Source: JANRLJ01 sp034437895 (GTDB taxonomy: Bacteria > Chloroflexota > Anaerolineae > Aggregatilineales > Phototrophicaceae). From it: 5,105 bases of DNA. Position numbers and translations under genes: made by a program. The stretch is from the NCBI GenBank assembly GCA_034437895.1, contig DAOTTO010000038.1:1-5105 (forward strand), in the 5' to 3' direction. This document shows, piece after piece, positions 1 through 5,105 of the stretch (position 1 is the stretch's first letter; each line of letters begins with the position of its first letter). A model generated the notes under the pieces. That model ran no database searches and had not been told where the DNA came from. It worked only from the letters and a program-made list of their open reading frames with translations.

Positions 1-536
1 GCTTCAGTGGATAACCTGAAACTGATTGTGCGCTTGGAGCTGTTTTTCGTCACAACGTTAAAACATAACCGCTTGGTGAGCCTCAGCAAAGAGACCGGCT
101 ACGTGCACTTGCAGGACATGGAGTGGAGCGCAGCACGCTTGAAGTATGGCGTATCCGTCAAACTGAAAGAAGTTCCCTTTCGCGTCCAGCTATTCAAGGT
201 CGTTGCCACAAACAGCGACATTGAGCGAGTGATTACCAATCATCCTGAAGGCTCCTTCACCACCTCTGACATTCAAGACGAGAATGTTGTGCGCTGGCAG
301 ATCGAGCAACTACATCGGGAACTGAAGCAATTAACCGGTTCGGAAAAATACGAATGTCGCAAGGCGCGTTCTCAGCACAATCATCTGGCCTGCTATGATC
401 TGGCTTGATTGTCGCTCAAGGTCAACGGTACCCAATGCGGCAAAACGCTTTATGCCGCACAGCACAATTTATTGAGCGACTTATTATGCGGGCAGAGCTA
501 CGCAATCGGCACATCCCTGCCTTTTTAACCGCCTAA
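1..536 (+). pseudogene. Decayed IS701/IS4-type DDE transposase, C-terminal part
   Basis: This is the C-terminal portion of a DDE transposase; the N-terminus and the first catalytic Asp residues lie left of the window. The frame is already open at base 1, so the GTG at 7 is not the true start. The clearest signature is WQIEQLHRELKQ at 295-330, whose Glu (codon 304-306) fits the catalytic Glu of the DDE triad, followed by a Cys/Arg/Asn-His-Leu tail typical of IS701-like proteins. The frame stops at TGA 406-408, exactly where relatives usually carry Trp (pattern A-W-L-x-L-K), and homologous-looking sequence resumes directly after it (LSLKVNG, then KTLY and LLSD to about 480). A second lesion, a frameshift at about 481-488, moves the conserved tail RAELRNRHIPAFLTA to another frame (489-533), ending at TAA 534-536. 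Two independent lesions make it very probably inactive. The family match is from memory of the motifs; IS701 versus a related IS4-superfamily group is less certain. Confidence 0.85.
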
Positions 537-599
537 AACGAAAGTCCTAAATGTATCACTCTACCTTATCCGAGTAATGCCAGTCTACTCTCCTCGCTT

Positions 600-2111
600 T
601 TACCGATTAAATCCCCTCGCCATCATATAGTAGGCCTCGTTCCAGCGCAGTTCATTTTTGAAGTCGTGCAAGCGCGTGTCGTGATTGATCGGTAAAAACT
701 CAATCCCTGCCATATCTGCATAATCGGAGAGATGTTCATCGGTTAAGGCTTGGCTAAAACCGGTATGATGTGCGCCCCCCGCATAAATCCAGGCGGCAGC
801 CCCAACTTTAAGATCAGGCTGCGGAATCCACAATGCCCGTGCAACAGGTAACTTGGGCATGGCTTCATCCGCCGTGACGACATCAACGCTGTTCACGATG
901 AGGCGGAAGCGGTTGCCCATATCGACCAACGACGCATTAATCGCCGCGCCAGCCGCTGTATTAAAAACCAGTCGCGCCGGATCCGCTTTGCCGCCAATCC
1001 CCAGCGGATGCACTTGCAGACTTGCTTTGCCATCGGCAATCGACGGGCAAAGTTCCAGCATGTGTGCGCCCAGCACCTTCATTCCTGATGGGCTAAGGTG
1101 ATAGGTGTAATCCTCCATAAAAGACGTACCGCCCGTTAACCCGCTGCTCATGACCTTCATCGCCCGCACCAGCGCCGCTGTTTTCCAGTCGCCTTCTCCA
1201 GCAAAGCCGTAACCGTCTGTCATCAAGCGCTGCGGTGCGAGGCCGGGAAGCTGGACGAGGCCGTGCAAATCTTCAAACGTCGTAGTAAAGGCTTTAAAGT
1301 GACCATTTTCCAAAAAGCTGCGTAGACCCAGTTCGATTTTGGCGGCCTCACGCACAGAAGCATGGCGTTGACCACCCACGCGCAAATCGTCAGCAATTTG
1401 ATATGTGTCCTCATAACTCTGGACAAGTTGAGAAATCGCAGAGTCGGAAGCGGCCTGAATGTGCGCCACAAGGTCGCCCACGCCATAACCCGACACTTGA
1501 TAGCCCAGCCTTAGCTGCGCTTCAACTTTGTCGCCTTCCGTCACAGCAACCGAGCGCATGTTATCGCCAAAGCGGGCAATCCGCGCATCGTGCGAATCAG
1601 CCCATGCACAGGCAGCGCGTGACCACACACCGAGTCGTTCTTGAACTTCCGGGTCGCGCCAATGCCCTACGACGACTTTACGGTTCATCCGCATTCGGCT
1701 GACCATAAACCCAAATTCGCGGTCTCCATGCGCCGCTTGATTAAGGTTCATAAAGTCCATATCAATCTCTGACCAGGGGATGTCCTGATTATATTGCGTA
1801 TGGAGATGCGCCAGCGGTTTTTGCAGCACCTTCAGCCCGGAAATCCAATTTTTGGCAGGCGAAAAGGTGTGCATCCATGTGATGATACCGACGCAGTTCG
1901 CGGCTGCATTGGCCTCAAGACAAATGCGATAAATTTCTTCCGGGGTGGTGAGGACAGGCTTAAAGATCACTTGCGTTGGGATTGCTGGCGCATCATGCAA
2001 GGTGGCGGCAATTTCACGCGAATGCGCGGCGACTTGTGCCAGCGTTTCTGGGCCATAAAGATGTTGGCTACCCGTCAGAAACCAGACTTCATACTGATTA
2101 AGATCAATCAT
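600..2111 (-). CDS. araA: L-arabinose isomerase
   Basis: This cytoplasmic, metal-dependent (usually Mn) enzyme interconverts L-arabinose and L-ribulose, the first step of bacterial arabinose catabolism. The protein is 503 residues, against about 500 in E. coli, and is collinear with that enzyme throughout: N-terminal EVWFLTGSQHLYGPETL, then HTFSPAK, DMDFMNLNQ, GHWRDP, RFGDNMR, FTTTFEDLHGL, GEGDWKTAA, GGTSFMEDYTYH, GIGGKADPARL and AGGAHHT. The metal ligands known from E. coli (Glu306, Glu333, His350, His450) are all present here as Glu306, Glu333, His350 and His449. The ATG at 2109-2111 is chosen because homology begins within a few residues and GAAAGG (complement of 2122-2127) lies 10 bases upstream. 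It follows araD by 25 bases, so the two form one transcript. Its 3' end faces the transposase remnant, with 63 bases between, and no araB or other arabinose gene follows. I see no lesion. Confidence 0.98.
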   Translation of the reverse strand: MIDLNQYEVWFLTGSQHLYGPETLAQVAAHSREIAATLHDAPAIPTQVIFKPVLTTPEEIYRICLEANAAANCVGIITWMHTFSPAKNWISGLKVLQKPLAHLHTQYNQDIPWSEIDMDFMNLNQAAHGDREFGFMVSRMRMNRKVVVGHWRDPEVQERLGVWSRAACAWADSHDARIARFGDNMRSVAVTEGDKVEAQLRLGYQVSGYGVGDLVAHIQAASDSAISQLVQSYEDTYQIADDLRVGGQRHASVREAAKIELGLRSFLENGHFKAFTTTFEDLHGLVQLPGLAPQRLMTDGYGFAGEGDWKTAALVRAMKVMSSGLTGGTSFMEDYTYHLSPSGMKVLGAHMLELCPSIADGKASLQVHPLGIGGKADPARLVFNTAAGAAINASLVDMGNRFRLIVNSVDVVTADEAMPKLPVARALWIPQPDLKVGAAAWIYAGGAHHTGFSQALTDEHLSDYADMAGIEFLPINHDTRLHDFKNELRWNEAYYMMARGFNR

Positions 2112-2136
2112 TCTAAAAATACCTTTCTATAAAAAT

Positions 2137-2787
2137 TTATTGTCCGTAGACATTTTGATAGCGATCATAAAGGCGGTCAATATCGGCCTGATTAATGAGC
2201 AGCGGTGTGCCGATTTGAAGCGCTGTCCACACAATCGCGGCGTTATCCTCCGTCATAACGGCTGCTTTAACGGCGGCTTCTGCGGTGCCACCTGTCGCAA
2301 AAACTCCATGATTTTGCAGCAAACAGGAAGGGCTGCGGCTGTCTTTCAGCGTATTCACGACCACTTGACCAATTTCCTCGCCGCCGATTAAGGCAAATCC
2401 GCCGCACGGAATCGGGCCGCCGAATTCGTCCCCCATCGCGGTGGTGATACACGGAATCTCATGTCCAAGAATGGCAAAGGCCGTTGCATAACGGGAATGG
2501 GTGTGGACGATGCCGTTGACCTGCGGGATATGGCGGTAGACATAGCAGTGCGAGGCGGTATCTGACGAAGCCTTATAATCGCCTTCAACGATTTCGCCGT
2601 CTAAATTGACGACGACCATATTTTCCGGCGTTAGGTCTGCGAATTTGATCCCGCTGGGCTTGATGACGACCAACCCACTTTCGGGATCACGCGCACTGAT
2701 ATTGCCGCTCGTCCATGCGACAAGATGATTGTTCGGTAATTCGGCGTGGAGTTCACACACGATTCTACGGAGGGCAGGCAAAAGCAT
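2137..2787 (-). CDS. araD: L-ribulose-5-phosphate 4-epimerase
   Basis: This cytoplasmic, zinc-dependent class II aldolase/epimerase family enzyme converts L-ribulose-5-phosphate to D-xylulose-5-phosphate, feeding arabinose carbon into the pentose phosphate pathway. The sequence shows SGNIS (27-31), KPSG (43-46), SSDT (74-77), HTHSR (95-99) and QNHG (158-161). The zinc ligands of the E. coli enzyme (Asp76, His95, His97, His171) map to Asp76, His95, His97 and His160; the catalytic Asp120 is Asp120, and the C-terminal catalytic Tyr of YGQ is Tyr214. Asp76 and the YGQ end favour an epimerase over fuculose-phosphate aldolase, which uses a Glu at the equivalent of 76. At 216 residues it is about 15 shorter than the E. 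coli protein, mainly in the loop before QNHG and near the C-terminus. The ATG at 2785-2787 has a strong AAGGAGA (complement of 2794-2800) 6 bases upstream. It is the first gene of the araD-araA pair. UlaF/SgbE-type paralogues share these motifs, but adjacency to araA decides for araD. Confidence 0.95.
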   Translation of the reverse strand: MLLPALRRIVCELHAELPNNHLVAWTSGNISARDPESGLVVIKPSGIKFADLTPENMVVVNLDGEIVEGDYKASSDTASHCYVYRHIPQVNGIVHTHSRYATAFAILGHEIPCITTAMGDEFGGPIPCGGFALIGGEEIGQVVVNTLKDSRSPSCLLQNHGVFATGGTAEAAVKAAVMTEDNAAIVWTALQIGTPLLINQADIDRLYDRYQNVYGQ

Positions 2788-2826
2788 ACTGGGTCTCCTT
2801 GCATTGGCATAAAGTGAAAGATTAGC

Positions 2827-2902
2827 CGCAAAGGTGCAAAGAACGCAAGGATTTGCAAAACATTTTAACGCAAAGGCGCAAAGAATGCAGAGAATCGCAA
2901 AG
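2827..2902. repeat. Two direct copies of a degenerate GCAAAG-type repeat
   Basis: Two 34-base copies, 2827-2860 and 2869-2902, match at 27 of 34 positions. Each is itself built of roughly 8-10 base units around GCAAAG (for example CGCAAAGGTGCAAAGAACG and CGCAAAGGCGCAAAGAATG). The first 15-mer, CCGCAAAGGTGCAAA (2826-2840), recurs identically at 4926-4940. The repeats sit between the AIM24 gene and araD, so they fall in the leader or promoter region of araDA. A TAAAAT hexamer on the minus strand (complement of 2862-2867) between the copies could serve as a -10 box, but I found no matching -35. Similar short purine-rich intergenic repeats are widespread in some environmental bacteria; their role is unknown. 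Confidence 0.8.
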
Positions 2903-2935
2903 AGAATGAATTGGGAACACAGCCATACTATGCCC

Positions 2936-2973
2936 CCACTTATTGCTCATTACTTGTTACTCAGCACTCAGCA
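2936..2973. repeat. Degenerate heptanucleotide tandem repeat (TTACTCA-like)
   Basis: The sequence reads in register as seven-base units: CCACTTA, TTGCTCA, TTACTTG, TTACTCA, GCACTCA, then a partial GCA. The consensus is about TTACTCA, with perfect seven-base periodicity but substitutions in each unit. It starts 6 bases past the 3' end of the AIM24 gene. It resembles the short tandemly repeated heptamers (STRR) described in cyanobacteria and seen in other repeat-rich genomes. No protein reading is apparent. Confidence 0.7.
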
Positions 2974-2978
2974 ATTCC

Positions 2979-3656
2979 CTAATTACTCTTTTGTGGGATA
3001 TGCGGGATGAGCCAGCCGAGGAAGGCTTCTTCTGATCTTGTTTGCATCAAGACGCGACCCGGCCCCGTCAGACCGCAAATCAGCCCTTCACCGCTCAGTA
3101 CCGTTGACTTCCAGCCACCGACACGCTTGACCTCGAATTGAACGCTCTCATCAAAGCCGACAATATGCCCCGTATCGACGTTATAACGCTGTCCAGGCGC
3201 GAGTACCCGTTCTTCTAACGCGCCATAACTACAGATCAAGACCGTTCCCGCGCCGGAAACACGCAGCAGAATCAAACTCCCGCTGCCAAAAAATCCCTTC
3301 GCGCCGCCCCATTTGGTATCGGTGACGACTCCGTTTTCTGAGGCGACATAAGCACCACTTTGCAGCAGGAAGTTTTTACCGTTGGTGATTTCTATCGTTT
3401 TCATGTCACCGGGGAGGGCAGGGGCGAGGGTGACTTCGCCGCCGGATGCCGGGGCAGTATACGTATTTACAAAGAAACTCTCGCCGACGACCTTGCGTTT
3501 AAGGCCGCCGAAAAAGCCGCCTTCTGCTTTGGTTTCGATGTTCACGCCATCGCTAAAGCTGACCATCGCGCCGGATTCCACACGAATGTTTTCACTTGGG
3601 TCTAAAGTAACAACGGCTAATGAAGATGAGGGTTGGTGTTTGATCTGCACGTCCAT
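2979..3656 (-). CDS. AIM24 (DUF124/TIGR00266) family protein
   Basis: This 225-residue protein matches the AIM24 family, which is beta-rich and built from repeated strand-turn motifs. Family hallmarks seen are VESGAMVSFSDGV (27-39) with GGFFGGLKR (47-55), a second repeat-like block with GAYVAS (101-106) and GGAKGFFGSG (117-126), and the C-terminal GEGLICGLTGPGRVLMQTR (189-207). There is no signal peptide or membrane segment, so a cytoplasmic location is likely. The mitochondrial relative Aim24 acts in inner-membrane organisation, but the function in bacteria is not established and none is claimed here. The ATG at 3654-3656 is supported by AAGGAG (complement of 3666-3671) 9 bases upstream. The gene has its own TATAAT-type promoter candidate and lies 191 repeat-filled bases upstream of araD on the same strand, which argues against a shared operon. 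It is divergent from the zinc-binding protein gene. The length is usual for the family and it appears intact. Confidence 0.92.
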   Translation of the reverse strand: MDVQIKHQPSSSLAVVTLDPSENIRVESGAMVSFSDGVNIETKAEGGFFGGLKRKVVGESFFVNTYTAPASGGEVTLAPALPGDMKTIEITNGKNFLLQSGAYVASENGVVTDTKWGGAKGFFGSGSLILLRVSGAGTVLICSYGALEERVLAPGQRYNVDTGHIVGFDESVQFEVKRVGGWKSTVLSGEGLICGLTGPGRVLMQTRSEEAFLGWLIPHIPQKSN

Positions 3657-3706
3657 GTTTTTGTGCTCCTTTTGGGATGGGTTAAGCGAGGCCGCCTAGA
3701 AACAAA

Positions 3707-3719
3707 ACTGTCCGACAGT
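3707..3719. promoter_or_regulatory. Perfect 13-base palindrome, candidate operator
   Basis: ACTGTCCGACAGT has perfect six-base arms around one central base. It lies just downstream of the candidate -10 box of the leftward AIM24 promoter, overlapping the expected start of transcription to about +16, a position where a dimeric repressor could block transcription. Its sequence matches no operator I recognise. It lacks a run of T, so a terminator is unlikely. Confidence 0.5.
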
Positions 3720-3728
3720 CTCATCTCC

Positions 3729-3755
3729 ATTATAAACCCAATTCCTGATGTCTCA
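3729..3755 (-). promoter_or_regulatory. Candidate promoter of the AIM24 gene
   Basis: Read on the minus strand, a perfect TATAAT (complement of 3729-3734) stands about 72 bases ahead of the AIM24 start codon. The -35 is poor: TGAGAC (complement of 3750-3755) with a 15-base spacer is the best I see, and it coincides with one of the TGTCTCA motifs of this region. The -10 is convincing; the whole promoter is moderately so. Confidence 0.5.
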
Positions 3756-3758
3756 CTG

Positions 3759-3787
3759 TTGCAGATGGTTTTGAGACATGGTATCAT
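3759..3787 (+). promoter_or_regulatory. Candidate promoter of the znuA-like gene
   Basis: TTGCAG (3759-3764), a 17-base spacer and TATCAT (3782-3787) fit a sigma70-like promoter with a weak -35 and a five-of-six -10. It would give a leader of about 50 bases before the ATG at 3846. An alternative pair, TTGATA (3802-3807) with TGATAT (3825-3830), would start too near the ribosome binding site and has a poor -10. Confidence 0.45.
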
Positions 3788-3817
3788 CTGAAATAGATCA
3801 ATTGATACTTTGTCTCA
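3772..3817. promoter_or_regulatory. Large inverted repeat over the znuA-like promoter, candidate metal-regulator operator
   Basis: TGAGACATGGTATCA (3772-3786) and TGATACTTTGTCTCA (3803-3817) are inverted copies matching at 13 of 15 positions around a 16-base centre. The left arm covers the spacer and -10 of the candidate znuA promoter, and the right arm lies in the leader. A further TGTCTCA at 3749-3755 and an AGTCTCA at 3717-3723 extend the motif upstream. A perfect palindrome ATCAATTGAT sits at 3797-3806, partly in the right arm. Zinc-uptake genes are commonly repressed by Zur and manganese ones by MntR-type regulators, so a metal repressor is the natural guess; the sequence is not a Zur box I can identify. 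An mRNA hairpin is possible only if transcription starts upstream of the left arm. Confidence 0.55.
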
Positions 3818-3845
3818 TTAAAAATGATATTGGAGAAATCAACCT

Positions 3846-4898
3846 ATGAATGTTCCATTCAAAAATTCGGGACGACTACTTCTTGGCTGTTTGCTGTTAA
3901 CAGGTGTAATTTCGGCGAATGCCCAAGACGATGGACTAAAAATTGTGACGACGACCAGCCTTATTGCCGATGTGGTGCAGAATGTGGTGGGTGATTTGGC
4001 AACAGTGACGAGCATTATCCCGGCAGAGACAGACGCGCACAGCTTTTCTCCCTCACCCCGCGATGTCGCTATGATTGCCGAGGCAGATGTCGTGTTCATC
4101 AACGGGGCATCTCTTGAAGAAGGCCTGTTAGAAATCCTCGAAGAAAATTCGCCTGTCACGCCAATTGTGGTTTCTAACGGAATCGAAATCTTGGGCGGCG
4201 GTCACGAGGATGAACATGCCGAAGGTGTAGAAGCTACCGAAGAGGCTAATCATGAACACGCCGCAGCCGAGATAATCGGGGTGTTAGGCGTAGATGCTAT
4301 TTGTGATGTAAGCGAGCATGAGGAAGAAGCCGAAGGTGAGCATGAACACGGCGGCTGCGATCCGCATGTTTGGACGAATCCGGCAAACGTTATCATCTGG
4401 ACGCAAAATATCGCCGCCGCACTTTCCGAAGCTGACCCGGACAATGCCGAAATATACGCCGCCAATGCCACAGCTTATATCGCGGAGTTAGAAGCGCTGA
4501 TGACCGAAATTGACGTACTTGTGGCGATGGTTCCAGTTGAGCAGCGCATCTTGGTGACTAATCATGACTTTTTAGCGTATTTTGCTCACGCGTATGAATT
4601 TGAAATTGTAGGCACTGTGATTCCGAGTATTTCAACGGCTACTGAAGTTTCGCCGCAAGATATTGTCAGCCTTGTAGAGACAATTGAAGCCGAAAATGTC
4701 CGTGCGATTTTTGCTGAAAATGTGGCGAATACAGCATTAGCGGAAACTGTCGCCGAAGAAATAGGTTATCCAGTGGCTGTTATTGGGCTTTATAGTGATG
4801 CCCTGAGCGCTCCTGATGGCGTTGCCGCGACGTATCTGGATTACGTCCGTTACAACGCAGCCGCAATTGTAGATGCGCTTATAGGCGAGGTAAATTGA
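3846..4898 (+). CDS. znuA: Zinc/manganese ABC transporter substrate-binding protein (ZnuA/TroA family)
   Basis: This extracytoplasmic receptor binds Zn(II) (or Mn(II)) and delivers it to an ABC importer. A Sec signal peptide is visible: basic residues Lys6/Arg10, a hydrophobic core LLLGCLLLTGVI, and a likely cut after ANA at residue 26. The mature protein starts the typical cluster A-I fold with LKIVTTTSLIADVV. Metal ligands are His65 (TDAHSFSP), His174 (CDPHVWTNP), His240 (TNHDFLAYFA) and Asp318 (LYSDAL). Between the first two lies an acidic, His-rich loop (about 117-171) with His at 120, 124, 136, 138, 158, 166 and 168, as in zinc-specific members; Cys153 and Cys171 flank its second half and could form a disulfide. 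The 350-residue length is slightly long because of this loop. The ATG has GGAG (3832-3835) 10 bases upstream. No permease or ATPase gene follows within the window. Zinc is favoured over manganese by the His loop, but this is inference, so the symbol is provisional. Confidence 0.93.
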   Translation: MNVPFKNSGRLLLGCLLLTGVISANAQDDGLKIVTTTSLIADVVQNVVGDLATVTSIIPAETDAHSFSPSPRDVAMIAEADVVFINGASLEEGLLEILEENSPVTPIVVSNGIEILGGGHEDEHAEGVEATEEANHEHAAAEIIGVLGVDAICDVSEHEEEAEGEHEHGGCDPHVWTNPANVIIWTQNIAAALSEADPDNAEIYAANATAYIAELEALMTEIDVLVAMVPVEQRILVTNHDFLAYFAHAYEFEIVGTVIPSISTATEVSPQDIVSLVETIEAENVRAIFAENVANTALAETVAEEIGYPVAVIGLYSDALSAPDGVAATYLDYVRYNAAAIVDALIGEVN

Positions 4899-4925
4899 TT
4901 TAAGACAAGAAAAGACCAACACAAA

Positions 4926-4940
4926 CCGCAAAGGTGCAAA
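4926..4940. repeat. Third copy of the GCAAAG-type repeat, truncated
   Basis: CCGCAAAGGTGCAAA is identical to 2826-2840 and then diverges after 15 bases. It starts 28 bases past the znuA stop codon. With the pair at 2827-2902, this repeat type brackets the AIM24 and znuA genes. Confidence 0.7.
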
Positions 4941-4970
4941 AGTAAATTCGCGAAAAAAGACTGAAAATCA

Positions 4971-5029
4971 TTGAACCACAGAGGACACAGAGATGACAGA
5001 GACTTAAATTCAAATCCTTGGTGGTTCAA
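4971..5029. repeat. ACAGAG-type intergenic repeat with imperfect hairpin
   Basis: Two structures overlap. Bases 4978-5004 hold three nine-base units in register, ACAGAGGAC, ACAGAGATG and ACAGAGACT. The arms TTGAACCACAGAGG (4971-4984) and CCTTGGTGGTTCAA (5016-5029) are inverted copies matching at 12 of 14 positions, with the outer nine perfect, around a 31-base centre. The AACCACAGAGGACACAGAG pattern is a common dispersed intergenic element in environmental bacteria. It lies about 70 bases after znuA, and the hairpin is followed by an A-rich rather than T-rich tract, so it is not a standard rightward terminator. Confidence 0.7.
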
Positions 5030-5073
5030 AAAATTAAATGACTTTCATGGTTTTAGGTCTATTGCTTGCATCC

Positions 5074-5103
5074 TTGACAACTATTCTCAAATCGTGTTAT
5101 AAA
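5074..5103 (+). promoter_or_regulatory. Sigma70-like promoter for a gene right of the window
   Basis: A consensus TTGACA (5074-5079) is followed after 18 bases by TATAAA (5098-5103, five of six), or after 17 bases by TTATAA (5097-5102). It is the best consensus promoter in the window and points off the right edge. The gene it serves is not visible, so whether it belongs to the rest of the zinc transporter cannot be told. Confidence 0.5.
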
Positions 5104-5105
5104 TA

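Noticed and set aside
406..408. TGA read as Trp (alternative genetic code)
   Set aside because: A separate frameshift follows in the same gene, and the intact genes show no internal TGA, so simple decay is the better reading.
436..459. Seven-base stem TGCGGCA/TGCCGCA with a ten-base loop, as a possible terminator
   Set aside because: It lies inside the coding remnant of the transposase and has no T-run on either strand.
1223..1702. Other open frames overlapping araA on both strands
   Set aside because: araA is intact and collinear with its family over the whole length; these frames have no motif or start signal.
2827..2973. CRISPR array
   Set aside because: The units are degenerate, 7-10 bases long and contiguous, with no constant repeats separated by unique spacers.
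3382..3699. Open frames on the plus strand opposite the AIM24 gene
   Set aside because: They are antisense to a gene with clear family motifs, lack ribosome binding sites and show no recognisable protein features.
3772..3817. Riboswitch in the znuA leader
   Set aside because: The inverted repeat overlaps the likely promoter and would be only partly transcribed; the remaining leader of about 50 bases shows no known riboswitch structure.
3888..3893. Lipobox-like LLGC at residues 12-15 of the zinc-binding protein
   Set aside because: The hydrophobic stretch before Cys15 is too short; the core continues past it to a normal signal peptidase I site ANA at 24-26.
3839..4159. Minus-strand open frame of 106 codons opposite the start of the zinc-binding protein gene
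   Set aside because: It is a low-complexity Ser/Thr-rich antisense shadow of a well-supported gene.

Overview
The window looks like an ordinary bacterial chromosome segment of middling GC content, with a decayed insertion sequence at its left end. The dispersed intergenic repeats (GCAAAG-type and ACAGAG-type near-9-mers, TTACTCA-type heptads), the AIM24-family protein and the gene contents would fit Chloroflexota (Anaerolineae-like) or another repeat-rich environmental lineage. This is an inference from style; no rRNA or marker gene is present to settle it.

Layout from left to right: (1) 1-536, plus strand, the C-terminal part of an IS701/IS4-type DDE transposase, broken by an in-frame TGA and a later frameshift. 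(2) 537-599, a short gap where the 3' ends of the transposase remnant and araA converge. (3) 600-2787, minus strand, an araD-araA pair (L-ribulose-5-phosphate 4-epimerase, then L-arabinose isomerase) 25 bases apart and surely co-transcribed. The ribulokinase araB is not in the window. (4) 2788-2978, an intergenic stretch filled with two degenerate repeat types. (5) 2979-3656, minus strand, an AIM24 (DUF124/TIGR00266) family protein. (6) 3657-3845, a divergent regulatory region with candidate promoters for both flanking genes, a perfect 6-1-6 palindrome, and a 15-base-arm inverted repeat that overlaps the likely promoter of the next gene. (7) 3846-4898, plus strand, a secreted zinc/manganese ABC-transporter binding protein of the ZnuA/TroA family with a His/Glu-rich metal loop. 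(8) 4899-5105, repeats, an imperfect hairpin, and at the very edge a good sigma70-like promoter pointing right.

Functionally there are two readable modules. AraA converts L-arabinose to L-ribulose, and AraD converts L-ribulose-5-phosphate to D-xylulose-5-phosphate; a kinase encoded elsewhere must link them. The ZnuA-like protein captures extracellular zinc (or manganese) for an ABC importer whose permease and ATPase are not seen here, though they could lie past the right edge. AIM24 has no known mechanism in bacteria, and I see no functional tie to its neighbours beyond the shared divergent promoter region.

I found no convincing new multi-gene system. The most interesting non-coding signal is the operator-like architecture between the AIM24 gene and the zinc-binding protein gene.
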